Source: Fibrobacterota bacterium (GTDB taxonomy: Bacteria; Fibrobacterota; Fibrobacteria; UBA5070). From it: a stretch of 64,000 bases of DNA. Of this stretch, positions 1 to 9,314 are shown in pieces (within the stretch, counting starts at the first letter, position 1; each line of letters starts with the position of its first letter). Below the pieces are notes generated by a model, which was given only the letters and a program-made list of their open reading frames with translations, made no database searches and was not told where the DNA came from. The position numbers and the translations under genes are program-made. Where the stretch lies: positions 248,001-312,000 of the forward strand of contig JADKBN010000004.1 of NCBI GenBank assembly GCA_016715065.1, given 5' to 3'.

Positions 1-1278
1 TTCAAAGGCAACTTGGGCAAGTCCGTGCAGGCGATTCCGGACATCTACGGCATCAACGTGGGACTCTGGGCGCCTGAGCTGATGGATGCCGCTTCGGTGG
101 AAATCCAGAAATCCATGAAGCTTGGTGTGGTTCGTTATCCAGGTGGCCTTCGTTCCGACGAAGAAGACTGGGAAAAGACCCTGAAGGACAAGGACTTCAA
201 CGTCGACACCGACGAGTTCCTCGATTGGTGCGGGCAGGTCAACTGCAAGCCCATGTTCACCGCCAACATCGGCGACGGCTCCCCGGAGCGCGCCGCCAAG
301 TGGGTGGAGTATGTGAACAAGAAGCGCTCCGGCCCCAAGGTCCAGCACTGGGAGCTCGGCAACGAGGTCTACGGCAACTGGCACAAGTACTACGAGAAGT
401 GGGGCAAGGACGGCGGCGTCGCCTATGCGGAAGCTTGCAAGGCTTACATCAAGGCCATGAAGGAAGTGGATCCCTCCATCAAGATCACCGTGGTCTGGAT
501 GCTGGGTGGAGCCTGGAACAAGACAGTCTTCAAGGAAGTCGCCGATCTCGCCGATGGCGTCAACGTCCACCATTACGCCCAGGGAACCGGGTCGGAAAAT
601 GACGAAGGCCTTCTGGCCGTCTCTCAGGAATCCGACGTCCTGATGAAGGAAGTCCGCAAGCAGGTGGAGGAATACGGAGTCAAGGGCAAGAAGTACGACA
701 TCTGGCTCACGGAGTGGAACTCGGTCGACTTCAATCCCGGCCCCCAGATCCTGAGCCATGTCAATGGATTGTTCATCGCCGACTACCTGGGTCACCTTGC
801 CCAGAGCCCGATCCAGGTCGCCAACCTGTGGGCCCTGTACAATGGACGCGACAAGCGCATGGGTTGCTACGGTGTGCTTTCCACCGCATCGGATCCGCAA
901 GGCTTGAACTTCAAGCGTCCGTCCTACTGGGCGATGCGCTTGATGGCCAACGCTTTGACCGGAACCTTGTTGGAAGGCTCGAGCGACCAGGAGCCGTTGC
1001 AGTCCTGGATGTCCAAGCGCGCCGACGGCAAGACGTCCATCGTCTTCATCAACAAGAGTCCGGAAACCGACTTCAAGACCACCATCAAGGTGCCTGGCCT
1101 CAAGGGCGAGGCGATTGTGGAAGTGCTCACGAAGGAAAATTCCGGAGGCTTGAAGACCACCGAAGCCACGGGTGAACTCTATGATCAGTCCGGCCCCAAG
1201 CCGGTGAAGAAGTCGTTCAAGGACGGCGACATCATCACGGTGCCCAAGTACTCGATCGTGACCATTCGCTTCCAATAA
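1..1278 (+). CDS. GH51-like alpha-L-arabinofuranosidase, 5' end outside window
   Basis: The frame is open from base 1, so the true start lies upstream; the first possible internal start is a TTG at 13. The 421 visible residues look like a clan GH-A arabinofuranosidase. There is an N-terminal YGINVGLW segment typical of the first strand, the acid/base Glu in GNEVYG near residue 117, and a likely nucleophile Glu in LTEWNS near residue 235. The last ~100 residues form a beta-rich C-terminal domain. Known members release arabinose from arabinan or arabinoxylan. A signal peptide or extra module could lie in the missing N-terminus. A strong terminator follows. GH51 versus a neighbouring family (GH39, GH79, GH30) is not settled by motif reading alone. 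Confidence 0.75.
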   Translation, partial: FKGNLGKSVQAIPDIYGINVGLWAPELMDAASVEIQKSMKLGVVRYPGGLRSDEEDWEKTLKDKDFNVDTDEFLDWCGQVNCKPMFTANIGDGSPERAAKWVEYVNKKRSGPKVQHWELGNEVYGNWHKYYEKWGKDGGVAYAEACKAYIKAMKEVDPSIKITVVWMLGGAWNKTVFKEVADLADGVNVHHYAQGTGSENDEGLLAVSQESDVLMKEVRKQVEEYGVKGKKYDIWLTEWNSVDFNPGPQILSHVNGLFIADYLGHLAQSPIQVANLWALYNGRDKRMGCYGVLSTASDPQGLNFKRPSYWAMRLMANALTGTLLEGSSDQEPLQSWMSKRADGKTSIVFINKSPETDFKTTIKVPGLKGEAIVEVLTKENSGGLKTTEATGELYDQSGPKPVKKSFKDGDIITVPKYSIVTIRFQ

Positions 1279-1302
1279 CAAAAGCGCAACGGAAATTGAC
1301 AA

Positions 1303-1337
1303 AGCCTGCCGGTTGTTCACCGGCAGGCTTTTTGTTT
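1303..1337 (+). terminator. Rho-independent terminator of the glycoside hydrolase gene
   Basis: A perfect 10-bp stem (1303-1312 with 1320-1329) closes a 7-base loop and is followed by TTTTTGTTT. It sits 25 bases after the stop codon and separates the hydrolase from glgP. Confidence 0.9.
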
Positions 1338-1444
1338 CTTGGCCGAAAGCCCTTTGGTATTTTCCTTGCGGCATCCGAAGACCGGATTTGTTACGCTTCC
1401 AGGGAAGTTCCGCCTCAAATCAGCACCATTAGAGAGGACCCATC

Positions 1445-3964
1445 ATGGCCAAGGACAAGAAGCCGTCGTCGAGCCCCATCCCCAGCACGAAGGCTCAGGT
1501 ATTGGAAGATGTGGAGGATCTGGTGGGAACCAGCGCCGAAGACATCCGCAAATCCTTCAACTACCACATGCGGCTTTCCTTGGCGCGCGACCGTTACACG
1601 GCCACGGAAAACGACCGGTATCTTTCGCTGGCCTGGGCCGTGCGCGACCGCCTGGTGGAAAACTGGATCAGCACCCAGCAGTCCTACTACAACCAGGACG
1701 TCAAGCGGGTCTATTACTTCTCCCTGGAATTCTTGATGGGCAGGGCCTTGGGAAATTCCGTGTTGAACTTGGGGCTGGAGGAAGCCGTACGGGAATCGCT
1801 CGATCAGCTCGCCATGTCCTACGAGGACCTGCGCGAAATGGAGCAGGACGCAGGACTGGGCAATGGTGGCTTGGGCCGCCTTGCCGCTTGCTTCCTGGAT
1901 TCGTGCGCCACCTTGCGCCTGCCCGCCTACGGTTGCGGCATCCGCTACGAATACGGCATCTTCCGCCAGAAAATCGTCGACGGCTGCCAAGTGGAAGAGC
2001 CCGACAACTGGCTGCATCTTTCCAATCCTTGGGAAATCCCGCGCCCGGAAAACGCAGTGCCGGTCCATTTCTATGGCAAGGTGGAAGGCCGCACCGACCG
2101 CAACGGCAAGACCCAGTTTTCGTGGGTGGACACCGAAAAGGTCATGGCCACGCCCTACGATACCCCCGTTCCCGGCTATAAAAACGGCGTCGTGAACAAC
2201 TTGCGTCTGTGGTCGGCCAAGGCTACGGACGATTTCGATCTGCAGTTTTTCAACGACGGCGACTATGTGCGCGCCTCCTTGGCGAAAAACGATTCGGAAA
2301 CGATCTCGAAGGTCCTGTACCCCAACGACACAGTGACGGCTGGACAGGAATTGCGCCTCAAGCAGCAGTACTTCTTCTGCGCGGCTGGCATCCACGACAT
2401 GATCCGCCGCCACCTGAAGCACCACCAGAGTCTGCGCAACCTCGCCGACAAGGTCGTGATCCAGCTCAACGACACGCACCCCGCCGTGGCCATCCCCGAG
2501 CTGATGCGCATCTTGATGGACGACCACGGATTCGGTTGGGACGAGGCATGGTCCATCACCACCCGCATCTTCGCCTACACCAACCACACCCTCCTTCCGG
2601 AAGCCCTGGAAAAGTGGCCGGTGGAACTGTTCGGGGACCTTCTGCCCCGGCACCTGCAGATCATCTACGAGATCAATTTCCGGTTCCTGCGCCAGGTGGC
2701 ATTCCGGTATCCCGGCGACACCGAGCGTCTGCGCCGCATGAGCATCATCGACGAAGACGGCGTGCGCAAGGTTCGCATGGCGCATCTTTGCGTGGTGGGC
2801 GCGCACAGCGTCAACGGCGTGGCCGCCTTGCACTCGGAACTTCTGAAGAAGCACGTGCTCCACGAATTCTACGAGTTCTTCCCGGGCAAGTTCAACAACA
2901 AGACCAACGGCATCACGCCGCGACGCTGGTTGGCCAAGTGCAATCCCGCGCTTTCCAGCCTGATCACCGAAAAGATCGGCGAAGGCTGGGAAGCCAAGCT
3001 CGACAAGCTCAAGGCGCTGGAAGCGTTCGCCGACGACCCCACTTTCCAGAAGCGTTGGAAGGCCGTCAAGCGCGAAGCCAAGGAAAGATTGGCGGATTAC
3101 GTCTTGCGTGAAAACGGAGTCCGGATCAGTCCCGACGCGTTGTTCGATGTCCAGATCAAGCGTCTGCACGAATACAAACGCCAGCTCTTGAACTTGCTGC
3201 ATGTGATCCACCTCTATCGCCAGATCAAGGCCAACCCGAAAGCCGAATTCACGCCTCGCGTGGTGCTCTTTGGGGCCAAGGCCGCACCCGGCTACGCGAT
3301 GGCCAAGCTCATCATCCGCCTGATCAATTCGGTGGCCACGGTGGTGAACTCCGATCCGGATGTGGGCGACAAGCTCAAAATGCTGTTTCTGGCCAACTAC
3401 CGCGTGAGCCTGGCGGAAAAGATCATCCCCGCCGCCGATCTGTCCGAACAGATTTCGACCGCCGGCCTGGAAGCTTCCGGCACCGGCAACATGAAGCTTT
3501 CCCTCAACGGCGCCCTGACCATCGGTACCTGGGACGGCGCCAACATCGAGATCGCCGAGGAAGTGGGCGAAGAGAACTGCATCATGTTCGGCATGAAGAC
3601 CGACGACGTTGCGGCCTTGAAGGCCAAGGGCTACAAGCCCAACGACTTCATCGAAGGCAACGAGGATCTCCGCGCGGTGATCGAGCTCATCGAGAAGGGT
3701 TTCTTCTCGCCGGAAAAGCCCGACCTCTACGCGCCGATCACCGAACACCTCCGAGGCAAGGACACCTACTTCCTGGCCGCCGACTTCGCCTCCTACGTGC
3801 GTGCCCAGGAGCAAGCCGCCAAGGGCTACATGGACGAGAAGTCTTGGGTCCGACGCAGCATCCTGAACACCGCCCGCATGGGCAAGTTCAGCTCGGACCG
3901 GACCATCGAAGAATACGCCAAGGATATCTGGGGCGTCCAGCCGATCGGCCGCAAAGCCGGTTGA
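1445..3964 (+). CDS. glgP: Glycogen/starch alpha-glucan phosphorylase
   Basis: Cleaves terminal alpha-1,4-glucose units of glycogen with phosphate to give glucose-1-phosphate, using pyridoxal phosphate. The 839-residue length is normal for the family. The PLP-lysine signature EASGTGNMKLSLNGA lies near residues 676-690, and the N-terminal FNYHMRLSLARDRYTAT and YYFSLEFLMGRALGN blocks are typical of GT35 enzymes. The ATG at 1445 has a GAGAGGA ribosome site 6 bases upstream. The gene ends 53 bases before the glgE start chosen here, so the two probably form an operon for alpha-glucan turnover. No truncation or missing key residue is visible. Confidence 0.97.
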   Translation: MAKDKKPSSSPIPSTKAQVLEDVEDLVGTSAEDIRKSFNYHMRLSLARDRYTATENDRYLSLAWAVRDRLVENWISTQQSYYNQDVKRVYYFSLEFLMGRALGNSVLNLGLEEAVRESLDQLAMSYEDLREMEQDAGLGNGGLGRLAACFLDSCATLRLPAYGCGIRYEYGIFRQKIVDGCQVEEPDNWLHLSNPWEIPRPENAVPVHFYGKVEGRTDRNGKTQFSWVDTEKVMATPYDTPVPGYKNGVVNNLRLWSAKATDDFDLQFFNDGDYVRASLAKNDSETISKVLYPNDTVTAGQELRLKQQYFFCAAGIHDMIRRHLKHHQSLRNLADKVVIQLNDTHPAVAIPELMRILMDDHGFGWDEAWSITTRIFAYTNHTLLPEALEKWPVELFGDLLPRHLQIIYEINFRFLRQVAFRYPGDTERLRRMSIIDEDGVRKVRMAHLCVVGAHSVNGVAALHSELLKKHVLHEFYEFFPGKFNNKTNGITPRRWLAKCNPALSSLITEKIGEGWEAKLDKLKALEAFADDPTFQKRWKAVKREAKERLADYVLRENGVRISPDALFDVQIKRLHEYKRQLLNLLHVIHLYRQIKANPKAEFTPRVVLFGAKAAPGYAMAKLIIRLINSVATVVNSDPDVGDKLKMLFLANYRVSLAEKIIPAADLSEQISTAGLEASGTGNMKLSLNGALTIGTWDGANIEIAEEVGEENCIMFGMKTDDVAALKAKGYKPNDFIEGNEDLRAVIELIEKGFFSPEKPDLYAPITEHLRGKDTYFLAADFASYVRAQEQAAKGYMDEKSWVRRSILNTARMGKFSSDRTIEEYAKDIWGVQPIGRKAG

Positions 3965-4016
3965 TCCGTCGCCGACCTTCGAGGCCCCGTACCCAATGTC
4001 CACGAGGAAGATCCAG

Positions 4017-5861
4017 ATGCCAGAGGCGAAGTCCAAACCGTCCGCCGCCAAGCCCACCAAGGCCGCGGCCACCCAGAACCTCCCGGCCACCAAAGCCCGC
4101 AAGGGCGAGGCCGGGAGTCGAGCGGAATCTCCGGTTTCGGAGCTGCTCTCGATCGGGGAGACGGAGCCGATCGCACCGGAAGCCTCGTCGTTTGTTTTCG
4201 AAGACATCCAACCCTCCGTGGACGGCGGACTCTTCGCGGTCAAACGCGAGGTGGGGGATCTGCTGGAGGTGTCGGCCGACATCTGGCTGTACGGCCACGA
4301 GAAGTACACCTGCTGGTTCGAGTGGCGCAGGGAAGGTGGCCAGTGGGCGCGCCTTCCGCTGGAGAAGGGCGAAAACGACCGGTTCCTCGGGTCGGTGGCC
4401 TTGACAGAAGTTGGCTTGTTCGAGTTCCGCGTGGGCGGGACGTGGGAAAAGACGCGGTTGGAATCCGCATCGCCGATCTACGATGTGGTGGTGGATCCCG
4501 TGATCGCGCGCTTCGGCGCGTGGTACGAGATGTGGCCCCGCTCGCAGGGAACCGACCCGTCAAAATCCGGCACCTGGGACGATTGCATCGCCAGGCTCCC
4601 CGAGATCGCCGCCATGGGATTCCAGGTGTTGTACGTTCCGCCGGTCCACCCCATCGGGAAGACCAACCGCAAAGGCAAGAACAACAGCCTCAAGGCGCTG
4701 CCGGGCGAACCGGGTTGCCCCTACGCCATCGGAAACGAATTGGGCGGTCACGACGCGGTGGATCCGGATCTGGGCTCCATGGCCGATTTCGAACGGTTCA
4801 TCGCCGCCTGCCACGAGCACCGCATGCAGGTGGCCTTGGACATCGCCCTCAACGCGAGTCCCGACCATCCCTATGCGAAGGACCACCCCGACTGGTTTTA
4901 TCGCGAACCGGACGGAACCATCAAGTATGCGGAAAACCCGCCCAAGAAGTACGAAGACATCTACGCCTTCCACTACTACGGGCCTGACGCCGAGGCCATG
5001 TGGCGCGAAATCCTGCGCATCCACCTGTTTTGGGTGGAAAAGGGCATCCGCATTTTCCGCGTGGACAACCCCCACACCAAGCCGTTCGGACTCTGGCAGT
5101 GGCTGATCCGGGAAGTGAAGAAGCGCTGCCCGGACGCGGTATTCTTGTCGGAAGCCTTCACTCGGCCCAAGCTCATGAAGCGCTTGGCCAAGATCGGGTT
5201 CCAACAGAGCTACACGTATTTTGTCTGGCGTGAGAAGGCCGCCGAACTTCGGGAATACCTCGAAGAAATCACGGCCAAGCCCGTGAGCGAATACATGCGC
5301 GGGAACTTCTTCACCAACACCCCCGACATCAACCCCCACCACTGCCAGGACCACGGACGGCCCGCCTTTCTGGTGCGCACCGCCTTGGCAGCGCTCCTTT
5401 GCCCTAGCTGGGGCATGTACAACGGCTGGGAGCTTTGCGAGGCCACTCCGGTGCCGGGCAAGGAAGAATACCTGAATTCCGAGAAGTACCAGTACCACGC
5501 GTGGGACTGGAACCGCCCCGGGAACATCAAGGACTGGATCCGGACCTTAAACGAGATCCGCAACAACCATCCGGCACTGCAAGAAACCCATAACATCCGA
5601 TTTCTGGACTGCACCGACCCCGAGCTCTTGGCGTTTGTGCGCGTGTTGGGCGAAGACCGGCTCCTGTGCGTGATCAATTGCGATCCTACCCGGGCCCGCG
5701 AAGGCTACATCGATGCTCCCTGGACGGACCTGGGGATCTCCTGGGCGCCGTATCCAGTCACGGACCTGGTGACCAAGGAGCGTTGGACCTGGAACGCGGG
5801 TTCCAACTGGGTTCGGTTGGATCCGGCCGTTTGCCCGGCCCACGTCCTGAAGATCGGGTAA
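4017..5861 (+). CDS. glgE: Alpha-1,4-glucan:maltose-1-phosphate maltosyltransferase (GlgE type, GH13_3)
   Basis: Family members transfer maltosyl units from maltose-1-phosphate onto alpha-1,4-glucan. After a Pro/Ala/Lys-rich N-terminus comes the beta-sandwich domain, then the GH13 barrel beginning ARFGAWYEMWPRS. The catalytic nucleophile Asp is in FRVDNPHTKP and the acid/base Glu in FLSEAF; PVHPIGKTNRKGKNN is the characteristic phosphate-site region. I prefer the ATG at 4017 because GAGGAAG lies 6 bases upstream; an ATG at 3996 in the same frame has a poorer site. With the 4017 start it is about 614 residues, slightly short of the ~650-700 usual for GlgE. The neighbouring glgP suggests one alpha-glucan cycle. 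No treS/pep2 or glgM is in view. Confidence 0.92.
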   Translation: MPEAKSKPSAAKPTKAAATQNLPATKARKGEAGSRAESPVSELLSIGETEPIAPEASSFVFEDIQPSVDGGLFAVKREVGDLLEVSADIWLYGHEKYTCWFEWRREGGQWARLPLEKGENDRFLGSVALTEVGLFEFRVGGTWEKTRLESASPIYDVVVDPVIARFGAWYEMWPRSQGTDPSKSGTWDDCIARLPEIAAMGFQVLYVPPVHPIGKTNRKGKNNSLKALPGEPGCPYAIGNELGGHDAVDPDLGSMADFERFIAACHEHRMQVALDIALNASPDHPYAKDHPDWFYREPDGTIKYAENPPKKYEDIYAFHYYGPDAEAMWREILRIHLFWVEKGIRIFRVDNPHTKPFGLWQWLIREVKKRCPDAVFLSEAFTRPKLMKRLAKIGFQQSYTYFVWREKAAELREYLEEITAKPVSEYMRGNFFTNTPDINPHHCQDHGRPAFLVRTALAALLCPSWGMYNGWELCEATPVPGKEEYLNSEKYQYHAWDWNRPGNIKDWIRTLNEIRNNHPALQETHNIRFLDCTDPELLAFVRVLGEDRLLCVINCDPTRAREGYIDAPWTDLGISWAPYPVTDLVTKERWTWNAGSNWVRLDPAVCPAHVLKIG

Positions 5862-5880
5862 TTTTCACAGCCAAGATGTG

Positions 5881-5910
5881 GCCCGGTGGTGTCCACGGGC
5901 TGCGCCTTTT
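5881..5910 (+). terminator. Possible weak terminator after glgE
   Basis: An imperfect stem (GCCC-bulge-GTGG with CCAC-GGGC) with a 3-base loop spans 5881-5900 and is followed by TGCGCCTTTT. It lies 20 bases after the glgE stop. The T-run is short and offset, so function is uncertain. Confidence 0.35.
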
Positions 5911-5991
5911 CGGCAGAGTTTTCTCTCGTGGGTGAATCCCGTCCTTACCTTGGACTCCATGCACAGTTCTGTGCGACGGAGGTTGTTGCCC

Positions 5992-8472
5992 ATGTCCGCA
6001 TCCACTCGAAGTTCCCGAACGCCCGGCTGGCTTTTCGCCCTCACGGCCCTGACCGCCCTGGTTTCCTGCCAGGAAACCCCGGTGGCCCCCAAAGAAGAGG
6101 AAACTCACCAGGTGAACCTGCGCTTCCAGGAGCCGGCGGCGGCCTTGCGCCCGGATTCGATCTCGTGGCAGTTGGGAGGCGAATCCGCTCGGGCTGCATT
6201 CGCTGCCGAGGCGGACCATCCGGAAGCCTTCAGGGCTTGGTTCGACCTTCCCCGTCCGCTGGGGAAAGACACGATCAAGCTTTCCACCTGGCGCTACGGG
6301 ATGCGCACCAGCGTGTTGCCCTACGCTGGAGAAGGCCCCAGTCTGGATGATCCGCGCATCGTGCGCGACCAGCTGGCCCGCGACCTGTTGATCCGCCACC
6401 AGAGCAAGAACACGTCGGACGCCAAGGCCTACCCGGCCGATCCCGCCGGAGTGCGTCGGGTGTACGCCGAGTGTCTGCTTTCGGGCGAAGCGATGTGCCC
6501 CCACGCGCCGCCGGTGCGGCCCGTGGGCATGGATTCACTGGGATTGGTCAACGAACTGTGCCGGGAACTGGCACGGCGGAAATTGCCCTTCGTTTCGCAG
6601 ATCCCGGCGCCGTTTTTCGGCTGGACCCAGGATCGTTGGCGCGAAGTGGTGGTGGGGCGGATCCAGTCGGGCATGCTCACCGCGCAGGATTCCGCGACGC
6701 TGTTCCCTGCCCAGCCCAAGGACACGGTGGTGAAGAATCCACGAACGGACAGCATCGCTCCTCGCATCCGGATTGCAAGCAGGTACTTCGATCCCACGGG
6801 AGATTCCCTCCGCACGCGCCTGACCTGGATCGTCACCGACAACGACACGGTGGATTCGGTGCGCATCGAAGGTGTGTACGTCCCGCAAGTGGGCAACACC
6901 TACTCGCGCTACTTGATGCTGGACTCCGGAAACAGATACATCCACATCGAAGCTGTCGATCGCTCCGGCAACCGTTCGATCGACAGCACGCTCGTTCCGG
7001 CTTTCCCGGATTCGATCGCGCCTGTCCTCACGGCCTTGCCCGGGACCGTATCCAGAGCGGTACCTTCCGATTCCATGTCCATTCTGGTGGCATGGAGAGC
7101 CTCCGACAACCGCAGTGTGAAGACCGTCCGCATCCAAGACTCGGTGGTGGTGGGCCAAGGCGGGGTGTACGCGACCCAGGTTCCGCTGGCGATGGGGAAG
7201 AACGTGATTCGCGTGAAGGCCATCGATCCCTCCGGAAACCAGACCACCGATTCGATCGTGGTGGAACGCCGCGACGCGCAAGGGCCGCGGTTGAGGCGCA
7301 TCACCCCATCTGGAAGCGACACCACCTTGGACGAGGCCTCCGACACGCTGGAGGCGATCTGGGAGGTGACCGATCCGTCGGGCCTGGATACGGTGGAAAT
7401 CGACGGCAAGCCTGTGACAAAAAATGGCGACCGATACTCCTCACGCGGGGAGATCCCCTACGGGAAGAGCCGCATGCGAATCAGGGCAGTGGACAGCGAC
7501 GGCCACCTCGCGCAGGACTCCATCCTGGTGGAGAGGATCGACCGCACGGCGCCGCACCTTTCCCTGAAGGGCCCGAGGGACACCGCGGTGGAGTCCGGAA
7601 CCGACTCCATCCAGGTGTCGTGGCAGGCGGAGGACAACTGGGGAGTGAAGCGGTTGGAAATCGACCGGGTCGAGACCCGTGGCGTGTCCGGGGTGTATGG
7701 ACGGAAGATTCCTCTGGCGTTTGGCTGGAACATGGTCGTTGTCCAGGCCACCGACTCCGCCGGCAACGCGGCGCGGGATTCCGCGAGGATCTACCGTCCG
7801 TCGATCGACGGGCTGCGCCTCTATCGCGATCTCCCTACCCTCGCCGACAGCGTGGTGGCCGATTCCGTGACCTCCATATCGGTAGCCTACTTCGCCAGCA
7901 GCCCCGTGAGGATCGATACCGTGTCGATCAATGGCCAATGGACGCAGCTCGATGCCACGGGAGAGGCGCGACGCGACGTGCGGTTGACCACCGGCCCCAA
8001 TCGGATCCCGGTGATGGCGGTGGATCGCGACAAGAATCGTCGCGTGGACACGGTCAAGGTGTACCGGCGCGACCAGACGCCGCCGGCGCTGGTGCGTCAA
8101 GCCGGCACAACGAGCAAATCGGTGGATTCCGCCCAGACCAGCATCACGCTGGCCTGGCTGGTTTCCGACAACTACGCGGTGAAGCAAGTGCGGATCAACG
8201 GGGCGGTGGTGAGCTCGAGCACCGGGATCTATTCCCAGACCGTCAACCTGGGATATGGCACCAACCACTTCACTGTGGTCGCGTTCGACTCGGCCGGCAA
8301 CTACAAGGCCGACACCATCCTGATCAAACGCGACTCGATGATCGTTTCCGTTCCGACCCTATCTCGAGTGCGCTTGGCGCGACTGGAACTGCCAGGGAGC
8401 CGGGTTGTTGCGGTGTCCGAGCGCCGGGCGCTGGCGCTGGTGCGGGGCGCCAAACGGGACGATCTTTCCTAA
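5992..8472 (+). CDS. Large lipoprotein with tandem Ig-like repeats
   Basis: I place the start at the ATG at 5992, preceded by GGAGG 9 bases upstream; the frame is open further up but without a better site. Residues 9-25 form a lipoprotein signal ending in the lipobox LVSC followed by QETPVAP, so the mature protein should be lipid-anchored. From about residue 250 it contains at least six divergent repeats of 80-100 residues. Each has a W..DN..VK.V.I strand pattern, a Gly-Tyr/Val hairpin, a G.N.I.V.A.D..GN turn and a D..PP/PR.L linker, as in bacterial Ig-like folds. The 826 residues show no enzymatic motif. A structural or adhesive surface role is likely; no specific function can be assigned. 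Confidence 0.75.
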   Translation: MSASTRSSRTPGWLFALTALTALVSCQETPVAPKEEETHQVNLRFQEPAAALRPDSISWQLGGESARAAFAAEADHPEAFRAWFDLPRPLGKDTIKLSTWRYGMRTSVLPYAGEGPSLDDPRIVRDQLARDLLIRHQSKNTSDAKAYPADPAGVRRVYAECLLSGEAMCPHAPPVRPVGMDSLGLVNELCRELARRKLPFVSQIPAPFFGWTQDRWREVVVGRIQSGMLTAQDSATLFPAQPKDTVVKNPRTDSIAPRIRIASRYFDPTGDSLRTRLTWIVTDNDTVDSVRIEGVYVPQVGNTYSRYLMLDSGNRYIHIEAVDRSGNRSIDSTLVPAFPDSIAPVLTALPGTVSRAVPSDSMSILVAWRASDNRSVKTVRIQDSVVVGQGGVYATQVPLAMGKNVIRVKAIDPSGNQTTDSIVVERRDAQGPRLRRITPSGSDTTLDEASDTLEAIWEVTDPSGLDTVEIDGKPVTKNGDRYSSRGEIPYGKSRMRIRAVDSDGHLAQDSILVERIDRTAPHLSLKGPRDTAVESGTDSIQVSWQAEDNWGVKRLEIDRVETRGVSGVYGRKIPLAFGWNMVVVQATDSAGNAARDSARIYRPSIDGLRLYRDLPTLADSVVADSVTSISVAYFASSPVRIDTVSINGQWTQLDATGEARRDVRLTTGPNRIPVMAVDRDKNRRVDTVKVYRRDQTPPALVRQAGTTSKSVDSAQTSITLAWLVSDNYAVKQVRINGAVVSSSTGIYSQTVNLGYGTNHFTVVAFDSAGNYKADTILIKRDSMIVSVPTLSRVRLARLELPGSRVVAVSERRALALVRGAKRDDLS

Positions 8473-8521
8473 CCAAAGGCGACCCAATCGGTTACGGGGG
8501 ATTTTCAGATGAAGAATGTGT

Positions 8522-8551
8522 TTGACGATCCGCCCTATCCGCAGGTACATT
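8522..8551 (+). promoter_or_regulatory. Predicted sigma70-type promoter of the rpmH block
   Basis: TTGACG at 8522-8527 and TACATT at 8546-8551 are separated by 18 bases and lie 38 bases upstream of the rpmH ATG. The match is good but the call rests on consensus only. Confidence 0.5.
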
Positions 8552-8588
8552 GTCCCCTCTTACAGATCATCCGTGGAGTCACAGAGCC

Positions 8589-8735
8589 ATGAAGCGTACC
8601 TTCCAGCCTCACAATCGCAAGCGTATCAACAAGCACGGGTTCCGCCTGCGCATGGCCACCAAGAACGGTCGTCGGGTCCTCGCGTCCCGCCGGGCCAAGG
8701 GCCGTTGGAAGCTGACCGTCTCCGACGAGGCCTGA
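8589..8735 (+). CDS. rpmH: 50S ribosomal protein L34
   Basis: A 48-residue basic protein beginning MKRTFQPHNRKR and containing GFRLRMATKNGRRVLASRRAK-type sequence, diagnostic for L34 of the large ribosomal subunit. The ATG at 8589 starts exactly at the conserved N-terminus. It opens the conserved near-origin cluster rpmH-rnpA-yidD-yidC-mnmE. The rnpA frame is open across the whole of rpmH (see findings). Confidence 0.98.
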   Translation: MKRTFQPHNRKRINKHGFRLRMATKNGRRVLASRRAKGRWKLTVSDEA

Positions 8736-9094
8736 TCTCGGCAACGGGATCATGTCCTCTGCGCGAACTCCGTCTGCCCGATGCGTCGGACTGGCGGAAG
8801 TTGCGCCAGTCCAAGAATCGTTTGCGGATCGGCGAGCTCGAACTGCGTTGGATCGTTCCCTCTCCGGACGGAACCTCCCGCGTGGGGGTGGCCGTTCGGA
8901 AAAAAAACGGAAGCGCTCCATTGCGCAACCGGATCCGGCGGCAGCTTCGCGAACTGGTGCGAACCCAACGCTCCACCATCGGGAGTGCATGGATCCTATG
9001 GTCGTTTGCTCCCAAACCGGTGCTTTCACCGACGGCGATGGTGCGCGACCAGGCGCTCCTATCGCTCCAGCAAGCAGGGCTGCTTCCCCCGTGA
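8705..9094 (+). CDS. rnpA: Ribonuclease P protein component
   Basis: Protein cofactor of RNase P, which matures tRNA 5' ends. The signature is VGVAVRKKNGSAPLRNRIRR in the middle of the protein, preceded by the usual LPDASDWRKLRQSKNRLRIG segment. No ATG, GTG or TTG occurs in frame between the end of rpmH and the conserved domain. The nearest candidate is TTG at 8705, inside rpmH in another frame, giving 129 residues. The same frame stays open back to an ATG at 8516, upstream of rpmH, which would give 192 residues. The start is therefore uncertain. The stop overlaps the yidD start (GTGA). Confidence 0.85.
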   Translation: MEADRLRRGLISATGSCPLRELRLPDASDWRKLRQSKNRLRIGELELRWIVPSPDGTSRVGVAVRKKNGSAPLRNRIRRQLRELVRTQRSTIGSAWILWSFAPKPVLSPTAMVRDQALLSLQQAGLLPP

Positions 9095-9306
9095 AGTTCC
9101 TGCTGATGGGCTTTCTGAAAACTTACCGAGGGATTCGTCCATTGCTGGGCGGATCCCGTTGTCGTTTCTATCCTAGCTGCTCCCACTACGCGATGGAGGC
9201 CGTGGAACGCCATGGTGCTCTTCGCGGTAGCGGCTTGACCCTTCGCCGGTTGGCCAAGTGCCACCCCTTCCATCCGGGCGGGCTCGACCCCGTTCCGGAA
9301 ACTTGA
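9091..9306 (+). CDS. yidD: Membrane protein insertion efficiency factor YidD
   Basis: A 71-residue member of the YidD family, which assists YidC/Sec-dependent membrane protein insertion at the inner face of the membrane. It shows the family's LKTYRGIRPLLGG, CRFYPSCSHYAMEAVERHG and KCHPFHPGGLDPVP blocks, with the conserved Cys residues present. The GTG at 9091 overlaps the rnpA stop by 4 bases, implying translational coupling. yidC begins 8 bases after its stop. Confidence 0.95.
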   Translation: MKFLLMGFLKTYRGIRPLLGGSRCRFYPSCSHYAMEAVERHGALRGSGLTLRRLAKCHPFHPGGLDPVPET

Positions 9307-9314
9307 GAGGACCC

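Noticed and set aside
1415..4309. 964-codon open frame on the minus strand opposite glgP
   Set aside because: It is the antisense shadow of glgP in GC-rich DNA; the plus strand encodes a complete, motif-bearing phosphorylase.
6471..8525. 684-codon plus frame inside the Ig-repeat lipoprotein
   Set aside because: Out-of-frame shadow rich in Arg/Gly/His; the lipoprotein frame has a signal peptide and regular repeats.
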